A stretch of DNA of 64,000 nt, taken from the NCBI RefSeq assembly GCF_000488255.1, contig NZ_KI530758.1, forward strand, positions 80,427 to 144,426, given 5' to 3'. Source of the stretch: Acinetobacter indicus CIP 110367. GTDB lineage: Bacteria > Pseudomonadota > Gammaproteobacteria > Pseudomonadales > Moraxellaceae. A model generated the notes under the pieces. The model had not been told where the DNA came from, did no database searches, and was given only the letters and a program-made list of their open reading frames with translations. The position numbers were made by a program, and so were the translations under genes. Below, in pieces: positions 57,780 through 64,000 of this stretch; positions within the stretch are counted from its first letter, which is position 1; the number at the start of each line of letters is the position of its first letter.

Positions 57780-57806
57780 TTAGGGAAATTAATCAGTTGA
57801 TGAAAA

Positions 57807-58142
57807 ATGAAAATAGGAATTTTTTGGTTTTTGCAAAAGCAAGTTATCGGCATAGCTCATCCATTCAATTTAAATGATGCAGATTCAATAGGCTTAATTG
57901 ATAGTCCATATACACATGTCGATTATTGGAAAAATATGCAAAGTGTATACCCAGAACTACGTCATTATGAATATGAACAGATTCCAAGGGGTAGGGTAAT
58001 TTTCGACGCAAATAAAGGAAAAGCAATCGTGTATATGGACAAAAAATTATTTAACACAGTAACAGCCACTAAAATTTATGATTTCTTTGATATAGATTCA
58101 GAAAATGCTATTCCAAGAAAAGATCCTCACTATCGTACTTAA
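57807..58142 (+). CDS. Hypothetical protein, 111 aa
   Basis: Not assigned to a named family. It begins MKIGIFWFLQKQVIGIAHPF and contains RGRVIFDANKGKAIVYMDKK near residue 62, patterns I associate with small conserved hypothetical proteins of mobile DNA. No signal peptide or membrane segment. An overlapping ATG at 57800 opens a short different frame. It is the first gene inside the pdif module. Confidence 0.6.
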   Translation: MKIGIFWFLQKQVIGIAHPFNLNDADSIGLIDSPYTHVDYWKNMQSVYPELRHYEYEQIPRGRVIFDANKGKAIVYMDKKLFNTVTATKIYDFFDIDSENAIPRKDPHYRT

Positions 58143-58191
58143 TTGTTTAATTTAGGCTAAAATGAAATTCTCTTTTAATAGGGGTATGAAG

Positions 58192-58371
58192 ATGAGAAAG
58201 CGTTTAAAAGACTATAGCCTTGATCAAGTTTCAAATCGCCAAAAGGTTTCAGGTCAAGTATTACCAATTCAATTTAGCAATGATGAAGCAACAAAACGTG
58301 TTGTGATGCACAGTGCTAAACGAGTTATTAAGCAGCATAAAGCAGAACTTCAAGAGCTTGCTTATAAATGA
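58192..58371 (+). CDS. Antitoxin partner of the Doc toxin
   Basis: This 59-residue basic protein overlaps the doc-like gene by 4 bp. The start at 58192 is set by an AGGGG site about 8-9 bases upstream; two earlier ATGs are too close to it or precede it. It has no obvious Phd signature, so the antitoxin call rests on size, position and coupling. Confidence 0.65.
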   Translation: MRKRLKDYSLDQVSNRQKVSGQVLPIQFSNDEATKRVVMHSAKRVIKQHKAELQELAYK

Positions 58372-58754
58372 GTTTGATTAGCTCAACATTCGTGATCGCT
58401 GTACATGATGAGATCCTATTACAAACTGGCGTGGGGCGAACAGGCTGTCATATTGAAAAGCTAGAAAGCGTATTAAGCCGTATAGATCAGCAGATGTATT
58501 ACAGCAATGTAAGCGACATTTTTGAGATCGCAGCATGGTTTGGTATTGCTATCTCAAAAGGTCATGCTTTTGTTGATGGTAATAAAAGAACTGGTTTAGC
58601 TGTAATGCTGACTTATCTAGAAATTCAAGGTGTTACCATTCAGGAACAAACAGGTTTAGATGATTTGATGGTCGATATTGTTGAATCACAAGAAGAACAT
58701 GAATTGTTAGCCAAAATTGTGGCTGAATTCTTATACGAGCTTTCGATAATTTAA
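58368..58754 (+). CDS. Doc-type toxin (Fic family, death on curing)
   Basis: This 128-residue protein carries the Fic/Doc active-site motif HAFVDGNKRTG near residue 66. Doc proteins phosphorylate elongation factor Tu and stop translation; Fic relatives AMPylate targets. Together with the preceding small gene it forms a toxin-antitoxin pair that would stabilise the plasmid. It ends 1 bp before the convergent macrodomain gene. Confidence 0.88.
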   Translation: MSLISSTFVIAVHDEILLQTGVGRTGCHIEKLESVLSRIDQQMYYSNVSDIFEIAAWFGIAISKGHAFVDGNKRTGLAVMLTYLEIQGVTIQEQTGLDDLMVDIVESQEEHELLAKIVAEFLYELSII

Positions 58755-58755
58755 A

Positions 58756-59307
58756 CTAAGAAATCAGAATCTGAATATTTGGATCATCGATATTCGATAA
58801 AATATTCTTATAAATTAAATAATTTTCATCCTCTCGGCAGATAAAAAATACTTCTGCAACATGATCATATTGAGGCAACATAGAGAGTATGGTGCCAATC
58901 GCAATTTCAGCCGCCTTTTGAGGTGGAAAACCATAAACACCTGTACTAATACATGGAAAAGAAACAGTGAGTGCATGAATTTCATTAGCTTTGAATAGTG
59001 CATTACTATAAGCATCACAAAGCAATTGTGGCTCATTGTGTTCGCCATCTAACCATCGTGGTCCAACCGCATGAATAAGGTATTTAGCAGGCAGATTACC
59101 TGCTGTTGTTACTTCTGCTTGACCTGTAGGGCATCCACCTTTTTCTTGATTTAGACGAACACATTCTTCTTTCATCAATGGTCCAGCTTTTTTATGAATC
59201 ACATAATCAAGTCCCCCACCACCAAGCAAAGATTTATTTGCTGAGTTAACGATGGCATGTACAGCAAAAGCTGTTATATCTGCTTGGATGAGATGGACTT
59301 TTTTCAT
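58756..59307 (-). CDS. Macrodomain protein (O-acetyl-ADP-ribose deacetylase type)
   Basis: This 183-residue single macrodomain has IVNSANKSLLGGGGLDYVIHKKAG, the binding loop of MacroD/YmdB-type hydrolases, and CISTGVYGFP further on. Family members remove ADP-ribose from proteins, nucleic acids or O-acetyl-ADP-ribose. It lies 5 bp downstream of the UDG-like gene on the same strand, so the two are probably co-transcribed. Macrodomains act as antitoxins in DarTG systems, but no DarT is present here. Confidence 0.88.
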   Translation of the reverse strand: MKKVHLIQADITAFAVHAIVNSANKSLLGGGGLDYVIHKKAGPLMKEECVRLNQEKGGCPTGQAEVTTAGNLPAKYLIHAVGPRWLDGEHNEPQLLCDAYSNALFKANEIHALTVSFPCISTGVYGFPPQKAAEIAIGTILSMLPQYDHVAEVFFICREDENYLIYKNILSNIDDPNIQILIS

Positions 59308-59312
59308 AAATT

Positions 59313-59996
59313 TTATGCAATACCGCGATCTTTTTTAAATTGAGAAATAATAGGATTTAATTCAGATCCACAGAATTCAATATACTCATTTGTAATTCCA
59401 CGACCACTAGAAGGATGTGGCAACCCAACTACAGTGCAGTTTTCAAATTTATTGATATAAGCCAATGAGCCATGATAATCAGGCATTCTTAATGTTTGCA
59501 ATTTTTCAATTTCATTGCCCATAATTGGAGTGAATTTATCCCTTACTTTATAAAATTTTAGTACCTTAGTTAAAAGCTCACTTCCCATAAACAGAATTAC
59601 TTTAGGTCTAAGTTCTTCTATATGTGCTATAAAATTATCAACATTTTCATCTTGTTTGTAGAAAGGAATTGCAGAACGAGATTTTTTTGATTCTACAGCC
59701 CAATTAGTTTGTACAATCATTTTGTCGAAAGCATCGCCTAAGCCTTCCTCATTTAGAGGATGCCCCCACATAGAAAACCAAGTTCTAATTCTTTTATCGT
59801 ATTTAATCCATGTCTTAGCAACATCACCATATCGCAATGATTTATTAGAAAAGGTACATTCTTTAGTCATATCTATTATAACTTCTTGCCCCTTACTTTG
59901 TGATTCTTCACCCCATTCATAACCACAAATCATTAATCCGTTTTTATCATTAAAGCCTGCGAAAATTGAATTTGCTAAATTTAGACTTTTTCCCAT
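59313..59996 (-). CDS. Uracil-DNA glycosylase-superfamily-like protein
   Basis: This 227-residue protein has MICGYEWGEE near the start, VILFMGSELL in the middle and VVGLPHPSSGRG towards the end. These are the positions of motif 1 and the HPS-type motif 2 of uracil-DNA glycosylase folds. The catalytic aspartate or asparagine is not clear, so it may be a divergent or inactive member. ATG at 59996 is preferred to 60026 since AGAGAAG precedes it. Operon with the macrodomain gene. Confidence 0.5.
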   Translation of the reverse strand: MGKSLNLANSIFAGFNDKNGLMICGYEWGEESQSKGQEVIIDMTKECTFSNKSLRYGDVAKTWIKYDKRIRTWFSMWGHPLNEEGLGDAFDKMIVQTNWAVESKKSRSAIPFYKQDENVDNFIAHIEELRPKVILFMGSELLTKVLKFYKVRDKFTPIMGNEIEKLQTLRMPDYHGSLAYINKFENCTVVGLPHPSSGRGITNEYIEFCGSELNPIISQFKKDRGIA

Positions 59997-60088
59997 TTTA
60001 TCTTCTCTGATAGTTTTAAGATTCAAATTATCACATATATTTCATATAAATCATTTATATGGAAAGTTTTTTATAGATATAAAAATAC

Positions 60089-60116
60089 ACTTAACATAAA
60101 ATCTCTTATTCGCAAT
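60089..60116 (-). other. pdif-like XerD/XerC site, right boundary of module
   Basis: XerD-like arm ACTTAACATAA, spacer AATCTC, XerC-like arm TTATTCGCAAT. It is inverted relative to the site at 57752, so the two enclose a 2.3-kb module in the usual C/D ... D/C arrangement. Confidence 0.75.
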
Positions 60117-60241
60117 TTTAAAAACTTGAATTTTCCACCAATTCACCAGCCATTTAACATAATGGGGGTTATACACAATACACTTGTATATTAATTTAAA
60201 TATCAATGATTTAAAAACTTTACATTGATCACAAAAACCAC

Positions 60242-60274
60242 AAAAAGCCGACTTTGAAACAAATCGGCTTTTTT
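60242..60274 (+). terminator. Terminator hairpin
   Basis: AAAAAGCCGA pairs with TCGGCTTTTT and a T run follows. It lies in the 680-base gene-free stretch 59997-60677. Confidence 0.75.
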
Positions 60275-60567
60275 ATGAGCAGTTTTGGAATGTTTTGCCA
60301 ACACTTTCGCTCAAAAAACGCTCAAAACCAAGAATCACATACACTCTATAAGGCTTTCAGCCTAAAAACAATCCCCAATTGCTGTGGATAAAATTTAGGC
60401 TATTTTGTACGCTCTGGCGTACATAAATCTCGGCCCTTTGCTGCTATGCGGCATACTGGAATTTTCCTATGATGACCTCATCGGGAACAGGAAGTTTCAT
60501 AACATAAAACAATAATTATAAGTTATTCGATAGGGATCCGAGGATATTGAAAGCACATGAGAAAACA
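60275..60567. other. Gene-free region with several dyads
   Basis: Contains TGTACGC-TCTG-GCGTACA (60406-60423) and GC-rich short dyads around 60440-60460, but no ORF. It might be a leftover of a replication, transfer or regulatory region; I cannot assign it. Confidence 0.4.
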
Positions 60568-60569
60568 TG

Positions 60570-60600
60570 AAAAACCCCGGCAGGATGCCGGGGTTTTTTA
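60570..60600 (+). terminator. Strong terminator
   Basis: ACCCCGGCA / TGCCGGGGT stem flanked by A and T runs. Confidence 0.85.
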
Positions 60601-60677
60601 TTACCTATCATTTCTCATTTGCAAAACAAGCATAATGCCTCTAAAATATAGACTATAATCTATATTTTGGTTGTGGT

Positions 60678-61034
60678 ATGTGGACAGTCATTACGACAGA
60701 TCTATTTAATCAGTGGCTTGAACAGCAAGATGAATCTACTCAAGAGAAGGTCCTAGCTGCCCTGGTTGTTCTACAGCAGTAGGGGCCGAGTTTAGGCCGC
60801 CCTTTAGTAGATACTGTGTATGAGTCTAAATTTACCAATATGAAAGAACTGCGTGTTCAACATCGCGGTAGACCCTTAAGAGCTTTCTTCGCATTTGATC
60901 CCTTACGACAGGCTATTGTTCTATGTATTGCTGATAAAGGCGGTAAAAAGCGTTTTTATAAAGACATGCTGGATATTGCAGATGAACAATACCAACTTCA
61001 TCTCACTACCCTAGGAGATAAATCTAATGGCTAA
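60678..61034 (+). pseudogene. higB2: HigB2-type toxin with an amber codon
   Basis: Read through, the frame encodes a 118-residue RelE-fold toxin, starting MWTVITTDLFNQWLEQQDES and ending LHLTTLGDKSNG, as in HigB2 of Acinetobacter plasmids. Codon 35 is TAG (60780-60782), where tyrosine would be expected before GPSLGRPLVD. An internal start near 60816 or 60840 would give only the C-terminal part. The toxin is therefore probably inactive while its antitoxin is intact; suppression of the amber codon or a sequencing error are alternatives. Confidence 0.8.
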
Positions 61035-61329
61035 GACTCTGCAAGAATTGTTAGCTAGCCGCTCTCCAGAGAGCCAAGCCCGTATTCAAAAAATGGCTGA
61101 TGAATTACTGCTAGAAAATCAGCTTCATCTTATTCGTGAAGAACTCGAAATTTCTCAAAAAGAGCTTGCTGAAACTTTGGGAATAAAACAGCCATCGCTT
61201 TCAGCAATAGAAAATCGTGGCAATGATCTTAAGATTTCAACCATGAAAAAGTATGTTGAGGCAATGGGTGGGAAGCTCCGTATTGATGTAGAGCTTCCAA
61301 CAGGAAAACATATAGGATTCAACGTTTAA
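61027..61329 (+). CDS. higA2: HigA2-type antitoxin (HTH)
   Basis: This 100-residue protein has a Cro/C1-type helix-turn-helix (ISQKELAETLGIKQPSLSAIE). It overlaps the toxin frame by 8 bp, the toxin-first order of HigBA. It should bind HigB2 and repress the operon. Its stop codon lies inside the left arm of a long palindrome. Confidence 0.9.
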   Translation: MAKTLQELLASRSPESQARIQKMADELLLENQLHLIREELEISQKELAETLGIKQPSLSAIENRGNDLKISTMKKYVEAMGGKLRIDVELPTGKHIGFNV

Positions 61330-61378
61330 CAATAAAAATGGGAGCTATAGGCTCCCATTTTTATTGTTAAACGTTGAA
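61318..61378. repeat. Palindrome with 28-bp perfect arms at the IS6 junction
   Basis: Arms 61318-61345 and 61351-61378 are exact reverse complements with a 5-base loop TATAG. The core works as the higA2 terminator, but the pairing continues into the truncated IS6 on the right and into the higA2 coding end on the left. Confidence 0.85.
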
Positions 61379-61591
61379 CCCAACGGTAAATAGTCGTGTG
61401 ATCAACATTCACACCCCGTTCGGCCAGCATTTCCTGCAGTTCACGATAGCTAATGCCATATTTACAATACCAGCGCACAGCCCAAAGAATGATTTCGCCC
61501 TGAAAATGCCGACCATGGAAAGGATTCATATGCTGCACCTTTAGCTAAAACAGTCTTCAGCTTACCATTCGTGGTTATTTGCAACAGTGCC
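61370..61591 (-). pseudogene. Truncated IS6-family element (5' end only)
   Basis: Contains the end GGCACTGTTGCAAATAACC and the first 53 or so transposase residues (MNPFHGRHFQGEIILW to TTIYRWVQR), then stops at the palindrome. The sequence matches the start of the IS6 copy at 63358 and differs from copies A and B. Confidence 0.85.
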
Positions 61592-61593
61592 AA

Positions 61594-61986
61594 TCAAGCT
61601 AGATTTTTTAAAACTCCACATTGGTCAATTGTACATAAACCATCACAAGTACCTCTTAAATCAGATAGTTGTTCAATAAGCTTTTGTTGCTTGATTATAT
61701 TTTCTCTGATAGCACTGACATGTAAGTCAATTAATTCATTCACATCTGAACAATTTTTCTCAGGTTTGTCTTTATAGGTAAGTAATTGACGAATTTCATT
61801 CAAACTCATATTTAAAGTTCGGCAATTCAAAATAAATTTAATTCGCTCAACATAGCCTACATCGTAAAGGCGGTAATTTCCTTCCGTTCTTTCCGGTTCC
61901 GGAATTAAACCTTCCTTTTCATAAAACCTAATTGTTAATACTGAACATGAGGTTTTTTTAGAGAGTTCACCAATTTTTAAATGCAT
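61594..61986 (-). CDS. cadR: MerR-family Cd(II)/Pb(II) regulator, CadR-like
   Basis: This 130-residue protein has the MerR winged helix (KIGELSKKTSCSVLTIRFYEKEGLIPEPERTEGNYRLY), a dimerisation helix and metal cysteines: Cys near residue 77 (PEKNCSDVNE) and the tail CDGLCTIDQCG, as in CadR/PbrR. The start at 61986 is chosen because the in-frame upstream ATGs lie across its own operator. It is divergent from the CDF exporter gene. Its stop codon is 2-3 bp from the IS6 end. Confidence 0.88.
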   Translation of the reverse strand: MHLKIGELSKKTSCSVLTIRFYEKEGLIPEPERTEGNYRLYDVGYVERIKFILNCRTLNMSLNEIRQLLTYKDKPEKNCSDVNELIDLHVSAIRENIIKQQKLIEQLSDLRGTCDGLCTIDQCGVLKNLA

Positions 61987-62009
61987 TGAGTTAGTATTTC
62001 CAAAGATTC

Positions 62010-62040
62010 TTGACTCTATAGTAACTATAGGGATTCTAAT
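62010..62040 (+). promoter_or_regulatory. MerR-type promoter/operator of the CDF gene
   Basis: TTGACT and TCTAAT are 19 bp apart, with the perfect dyad CTATAG-TAA-CTATAG in the spacer. It lies between the divergent regulator and exporter, the expected CadR site. Confidence 0.75.
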
Positions 62041-62075
62041 ATTCAAAGTTTATAATTTTTTTAATGGGTATAATT

Positions 62076-63356
62076 ATGAGTGGTTGTGGATGTAGTAAAG
62101 AAACACCATGCGAAGATAAGAAATCTCAACAAGAAAATCATCCATCAATTGCAGAAGCAAACAATTCAAAGAATTGTGATAATACGCTTAGCTGTTGTGG
62201 TGAAGAGGAAGAAAAAAAATCTTCATCTCCTTGCTGTAACACTTCAAACAGTTGTGAAGATACCGCTCAATCCTGTTGTGGTTCTGATCCCAAAGAAAAT
62301 TTAAGCACTGAAGACGTTTTAAAAGATTCGCACTACATGAGTGAATACTTAGTTCCCAAAATGGATTGTTCTGCGGAAGAACATATGGTTCGTATGGCGC
62401 TATCTTCAATTGATGGTGTTCAAAAACTCATCTTTGATTTACCTAACCGTTCTTTAAAGGTTCTACATAATCAAAAAGATGAAAATATAACCACCAAACT
62501 TGAAGCTTTGGGTTTTGGTGCAAAGCTTGTGAAGACTGAAACTTATATAAGCAATCAACAGGCTAAGCAAACAAGTACCTACACCATTCCTAAAATGGAT
62601 TGCTCTGCTGAAGAGCAAATGGTCCGTATGGCTCTTGCAGATATTGAAGCAGTTAAAGGTCTTACTTTTGATCTTCCCAATCGAAAACTGAAAGTCTTCC
62701 ATAATGAAGGGATTCAGCAAATTACGGCTAAACTCGAAGGACTGGGTTTTGGGGCGAAACTTGATGAAACACAGCTTTCTTCAGGCGATATACCTAATGA
62801 ACCTGATCCTGTGAGACAAGCTAAAGTACTTAAACTGTTATTAGGTATTAATGCTCTACTTTTCTTTATAGAATTCATCAGCGGTATTATTGCTGCGTCT
62901 ACAGGATTGATTGCTGATTCTCTAGATATGTTTGCCGATGCAGCCGTTTATGGTATTGCGCTATATGCCGTCGGAAAAGCTGCGAAATATCAAATAAAAG
63001 CAGCCCATTTCGCAGGTTGGATTCAGTTATTACTTGCTGTTATCGTGATTGTTGATGTCATTAGACGATTCATGTTTGGAAGCGAGCCAGAATCAACGCT
63101 CATGATTGTTATTGGCCTGCTCGCACTTATAGCTAACGTGACATGCTTATATCTTATTTCTGGTCATCGAGAAGATGGCGCACATATGAAAGCCAGTTGG
63201 ATTTTCTCGGCGAATGACGTTGTCGTAAATATGGGCGTTATATTTGCGGGTGTACTCGTGGCGTGGACGGGATCAGCTTATCCAGACTTAATCATTGGCA
63301 TACTGGTTTCTTTATTCGTACTTAATGGTGCCCGAAAAATTTTGGCTTTGAAGTAA
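62076..63356 (+). CDS. CDF metal exporter with Cys-rich N-terminus and two HMA-like repeats
   Basis: 426 residues in three parts. Residues 1-75 are rich in Cys pairs (CGC, SCCGEEEE, SPCCN, SCCGSD). Two tandem repeats of about 65 residues follow, each with PKMDCSAEE, MVRMAL, FDLPNR and a closing LGFGAKL, resembling heavy-metal-associated domains with the metal cysteine in MDCSAEE. The third part is a six-helix CDF domain with the paired acidic site ADSLDMFADAAVYGIALYA and FSANDVVVNMGVI. It probably exports Cd, Zn or Pb under CadR control. The ATG at 62076 gives the Cys-rich start; 62064 is also possible. Confidence 0.82.
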   Translation: MSGCGCSKETPCEDKKSQQENHPSIAEANNSKNCDNTLSCCGEEEEKKSSSPCCNTSNSCEDTAQSCCGSDPKENLSTEDVLKDSHYMSEYLVPKMDCSAEEHMVRMALSSIDGVQKLIFDLPNRSLKVLHNQKDENITTKLEALGFGAKLVKTETYISNQQAKQTSTYTIPKMDCSAEEQMVRMALADIEAVKGLTFDLPNRKLKVFHNEGIQQITAKLEGLGFGAKLDETQLSSGDIPNEPDPVRQAKVLKLLLGINALLFFIEFISGIIAASTGLIADSLDMFADAAVYGIALYAVGKAAKYQIKAAHFAGWIQLLLAVIVIVDVIRRFMFGSEPESTLMIVIGLLALIANVTCLYLISGHREDGAHMKASWIFSANDVVVNMGVIFAGVLVAWTGSAYPDLIIGILVSLFVLNGARKILALK

Positions 63357-63357
63357 G

Positions 63358-64000
63358 GGCACTGTTGCAAATAACCACGAATGGTAAGCTGAAGACTGTT
63401 TTAGCTAAAGGTGCAGCATATGAATCCTTTCCATGGTCGGCATTTTCAGGGCGAAATCATTCTTTGGGCTGTGCGCTGGTATTGTAAATATGGCATTAGC
63501 TATCGTGAACTGCAGGAAATGCTGGCCGAACGGGGTGTGAATGTTGATCACACGACTATTTACCGTTGGGTTCAACGTTATGCTCCTGAAATAGAAAAAC
63601 GTTTACGCTGGTATTGGCGTAATCCTACAGATCTGAGCTCGTGGCATATTGATGAAACCTATGTAAAAGTGAATGGACGATGGTCTTATCTGTATCGTGC
63701 AGTCGATCAACGTGGCGATACCATTGATTTTTATCTTTCTTCTAGACGTAATACCAAATCAGCATATTGTTTTCTTGGAAAAATTTTAAATAATGTGAAG
63801 AAGTGGCAAATTCCACAAGTGATCAACACGGATAAAGCACCCACATATGGACGTGCTTTATCACGGTTAAAACGGGAAGGTAAATGTCCACCAGACCTTG
63901 AGCACAGGCAGATTAAGTATAAAAATAACGTGATTGAATGTGATCATGGCAAGCTAAAGCGGATCATCAGGGCCACATTAGGATTCAAATCTATGAAGAC
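63358..64000 (+). mobile_element. IS6-family insertion sequence, cut by the window end
   Basis: Starts GGCACTGTTGCAAATAACC one base after the CDF stop codon and its neighbour. Same subtype as the truncated element at 61370 and in inverted orientation to it, so the pair flanks the cadR-CDF genes. Confidence 0.9.
63420..64000 (+). CDS. IS6-family transposase (3' end outside window)
   Basis: The frame is open to the window end and covers the first 193 residues, with the helix-turn-helix start (MNPFHGRHFQGEIILW) and the first two catalytic residues (WHIDETYVKVNGRW, INTDKAPTYG). It differs from copies A and B at several residues, for example SSWHIDETYVKV for HSWHMDETYIKV. Confidence 0.92.
   Translation, partial: MNPFHGRHFQGEIILWAVRWYCKYGISYRELQEMLAERGVNVDHTTIYRWVQRYAPEIEKRLRWYWRNPTDLSSWHIDETYVKVNGRWSYLYRAVDQRGDTIDFYLSSRRNTKSAYCFLGKILNNVKKWQIPQVINTDKAPTYGRALSRLKREGKCPPDLEHRQIKYKNNVIECDHGKLKRIIRATLGFKSMK

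Noticed and set aside
60490..60525. Possible third pdif site (ATAACATAA followed by TTATAAGTTAT)
   Set aside because: The arms are 8 rather than 6 bases apart and the XerC-like side lacks the CG core, so it does not fit the site pattern.
61328..61366. Palindrome near higA2 read only as an ordinary terminator
   Set aside because: The pairing extends well beyond the terminator into the IS6 remnant and the higA2 coding end, so it is reported as a separate finding.

Overview
The window looks like accessory DNA of an Acinetobacter-type gammaproteobacterium. The support is its AT-rich composition, several IS families common in that genus (IS6 elements resembling IS1006/IS1008, IS3, IS256, IS5/IS903-group and IS1), a HigBA2-type toxin-antitoxin locus, and two XerC/XerD (pdif-like) sites of the kind that bound mobile modules on Acinetobacter plasmids. 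The right part (about 33.8-64 kb) is most easily read as plasmid or plasmid-derived DNA. Whether the left part is on the same large plasmid or on a chromosome cannot be decided from the sequence. No rRNA, tRNA or CRISPR array was seen.

Region 1 (1-14.3 kb) is a methylated-amine / C1 catabolic locus. It holds the 3' part of a trimethylamine monooxygenase (tmm), a four-gene dimethylamine monooxygenase operon (dmmA-D-like), a PII signalling protein, two almost identical formyl-THF deformylase genes (purU) in inverted orientation around an SMR exporter gene, folD, and a four-gene heterotetrameric sarcosine oxidase / N-methylglutamate dehydrogenase operon. Together they strip methyl groups from amines and pass the carbon to tetrahydrofolate and formate.

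Region 2 (14.3-19.5 kb) is a phage-like or island boundary. It has an IS903-type MITE, a large hairpin, a possible C4/ash-type phage leader, an HNH protein with a DGAHR motif, an AAA-14/DUF4143 ATPase, and a decayed second copy of the HNH gene end. Region 3 (19.5-33.8 kb) is a complete type I BREX phage-defence operon: brxR, brxA, brxB, brxC, pglX, pglZ, brxL. Region 4 (34.2-41.6 kb) is a czc-type Zn/Co/Cd efflux cluster behind a MerR-type promoter.

Region 5 (41.6-57.6 kb) is an IS-rich mosaic. It contains duplicated serine resolvases, broken IS3 and IS256 copies that both carry a similar small hairpin insertion, a zinc alcohol dehydrogenase, a UvrA2-like ABC protein, and a pseudo-compound IS6 transposon. 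That transposon carries frmR-frmA-frmB formaldehyde detoxification and appears to have deleted the middle of a quinone-oxidoreductase gene on insertion. Region 6 (57.7-60.1 kb) is a module bounded by two inverted pdif sites. It holds a Doc-type toxin-antitoxin pair, a macrodomain hydrolase and a uracil-DNA-glycosylase-like protein. Region 7 (60.1-64 kb) has higBA2 with an amber codon in the toxin, a 28-bp-arm palindrome at a truncated IS6, and a CadR-like regulator divergent from an unusual CDF exporter with two HMA-like repeats, closed by another IS6.

Formaldehyde made by the amine demethylases could be handled by FrmAB and perhaps the second alcohol dehydrogenase, but these genes arrived on separate mobile units, so the link is an inference.
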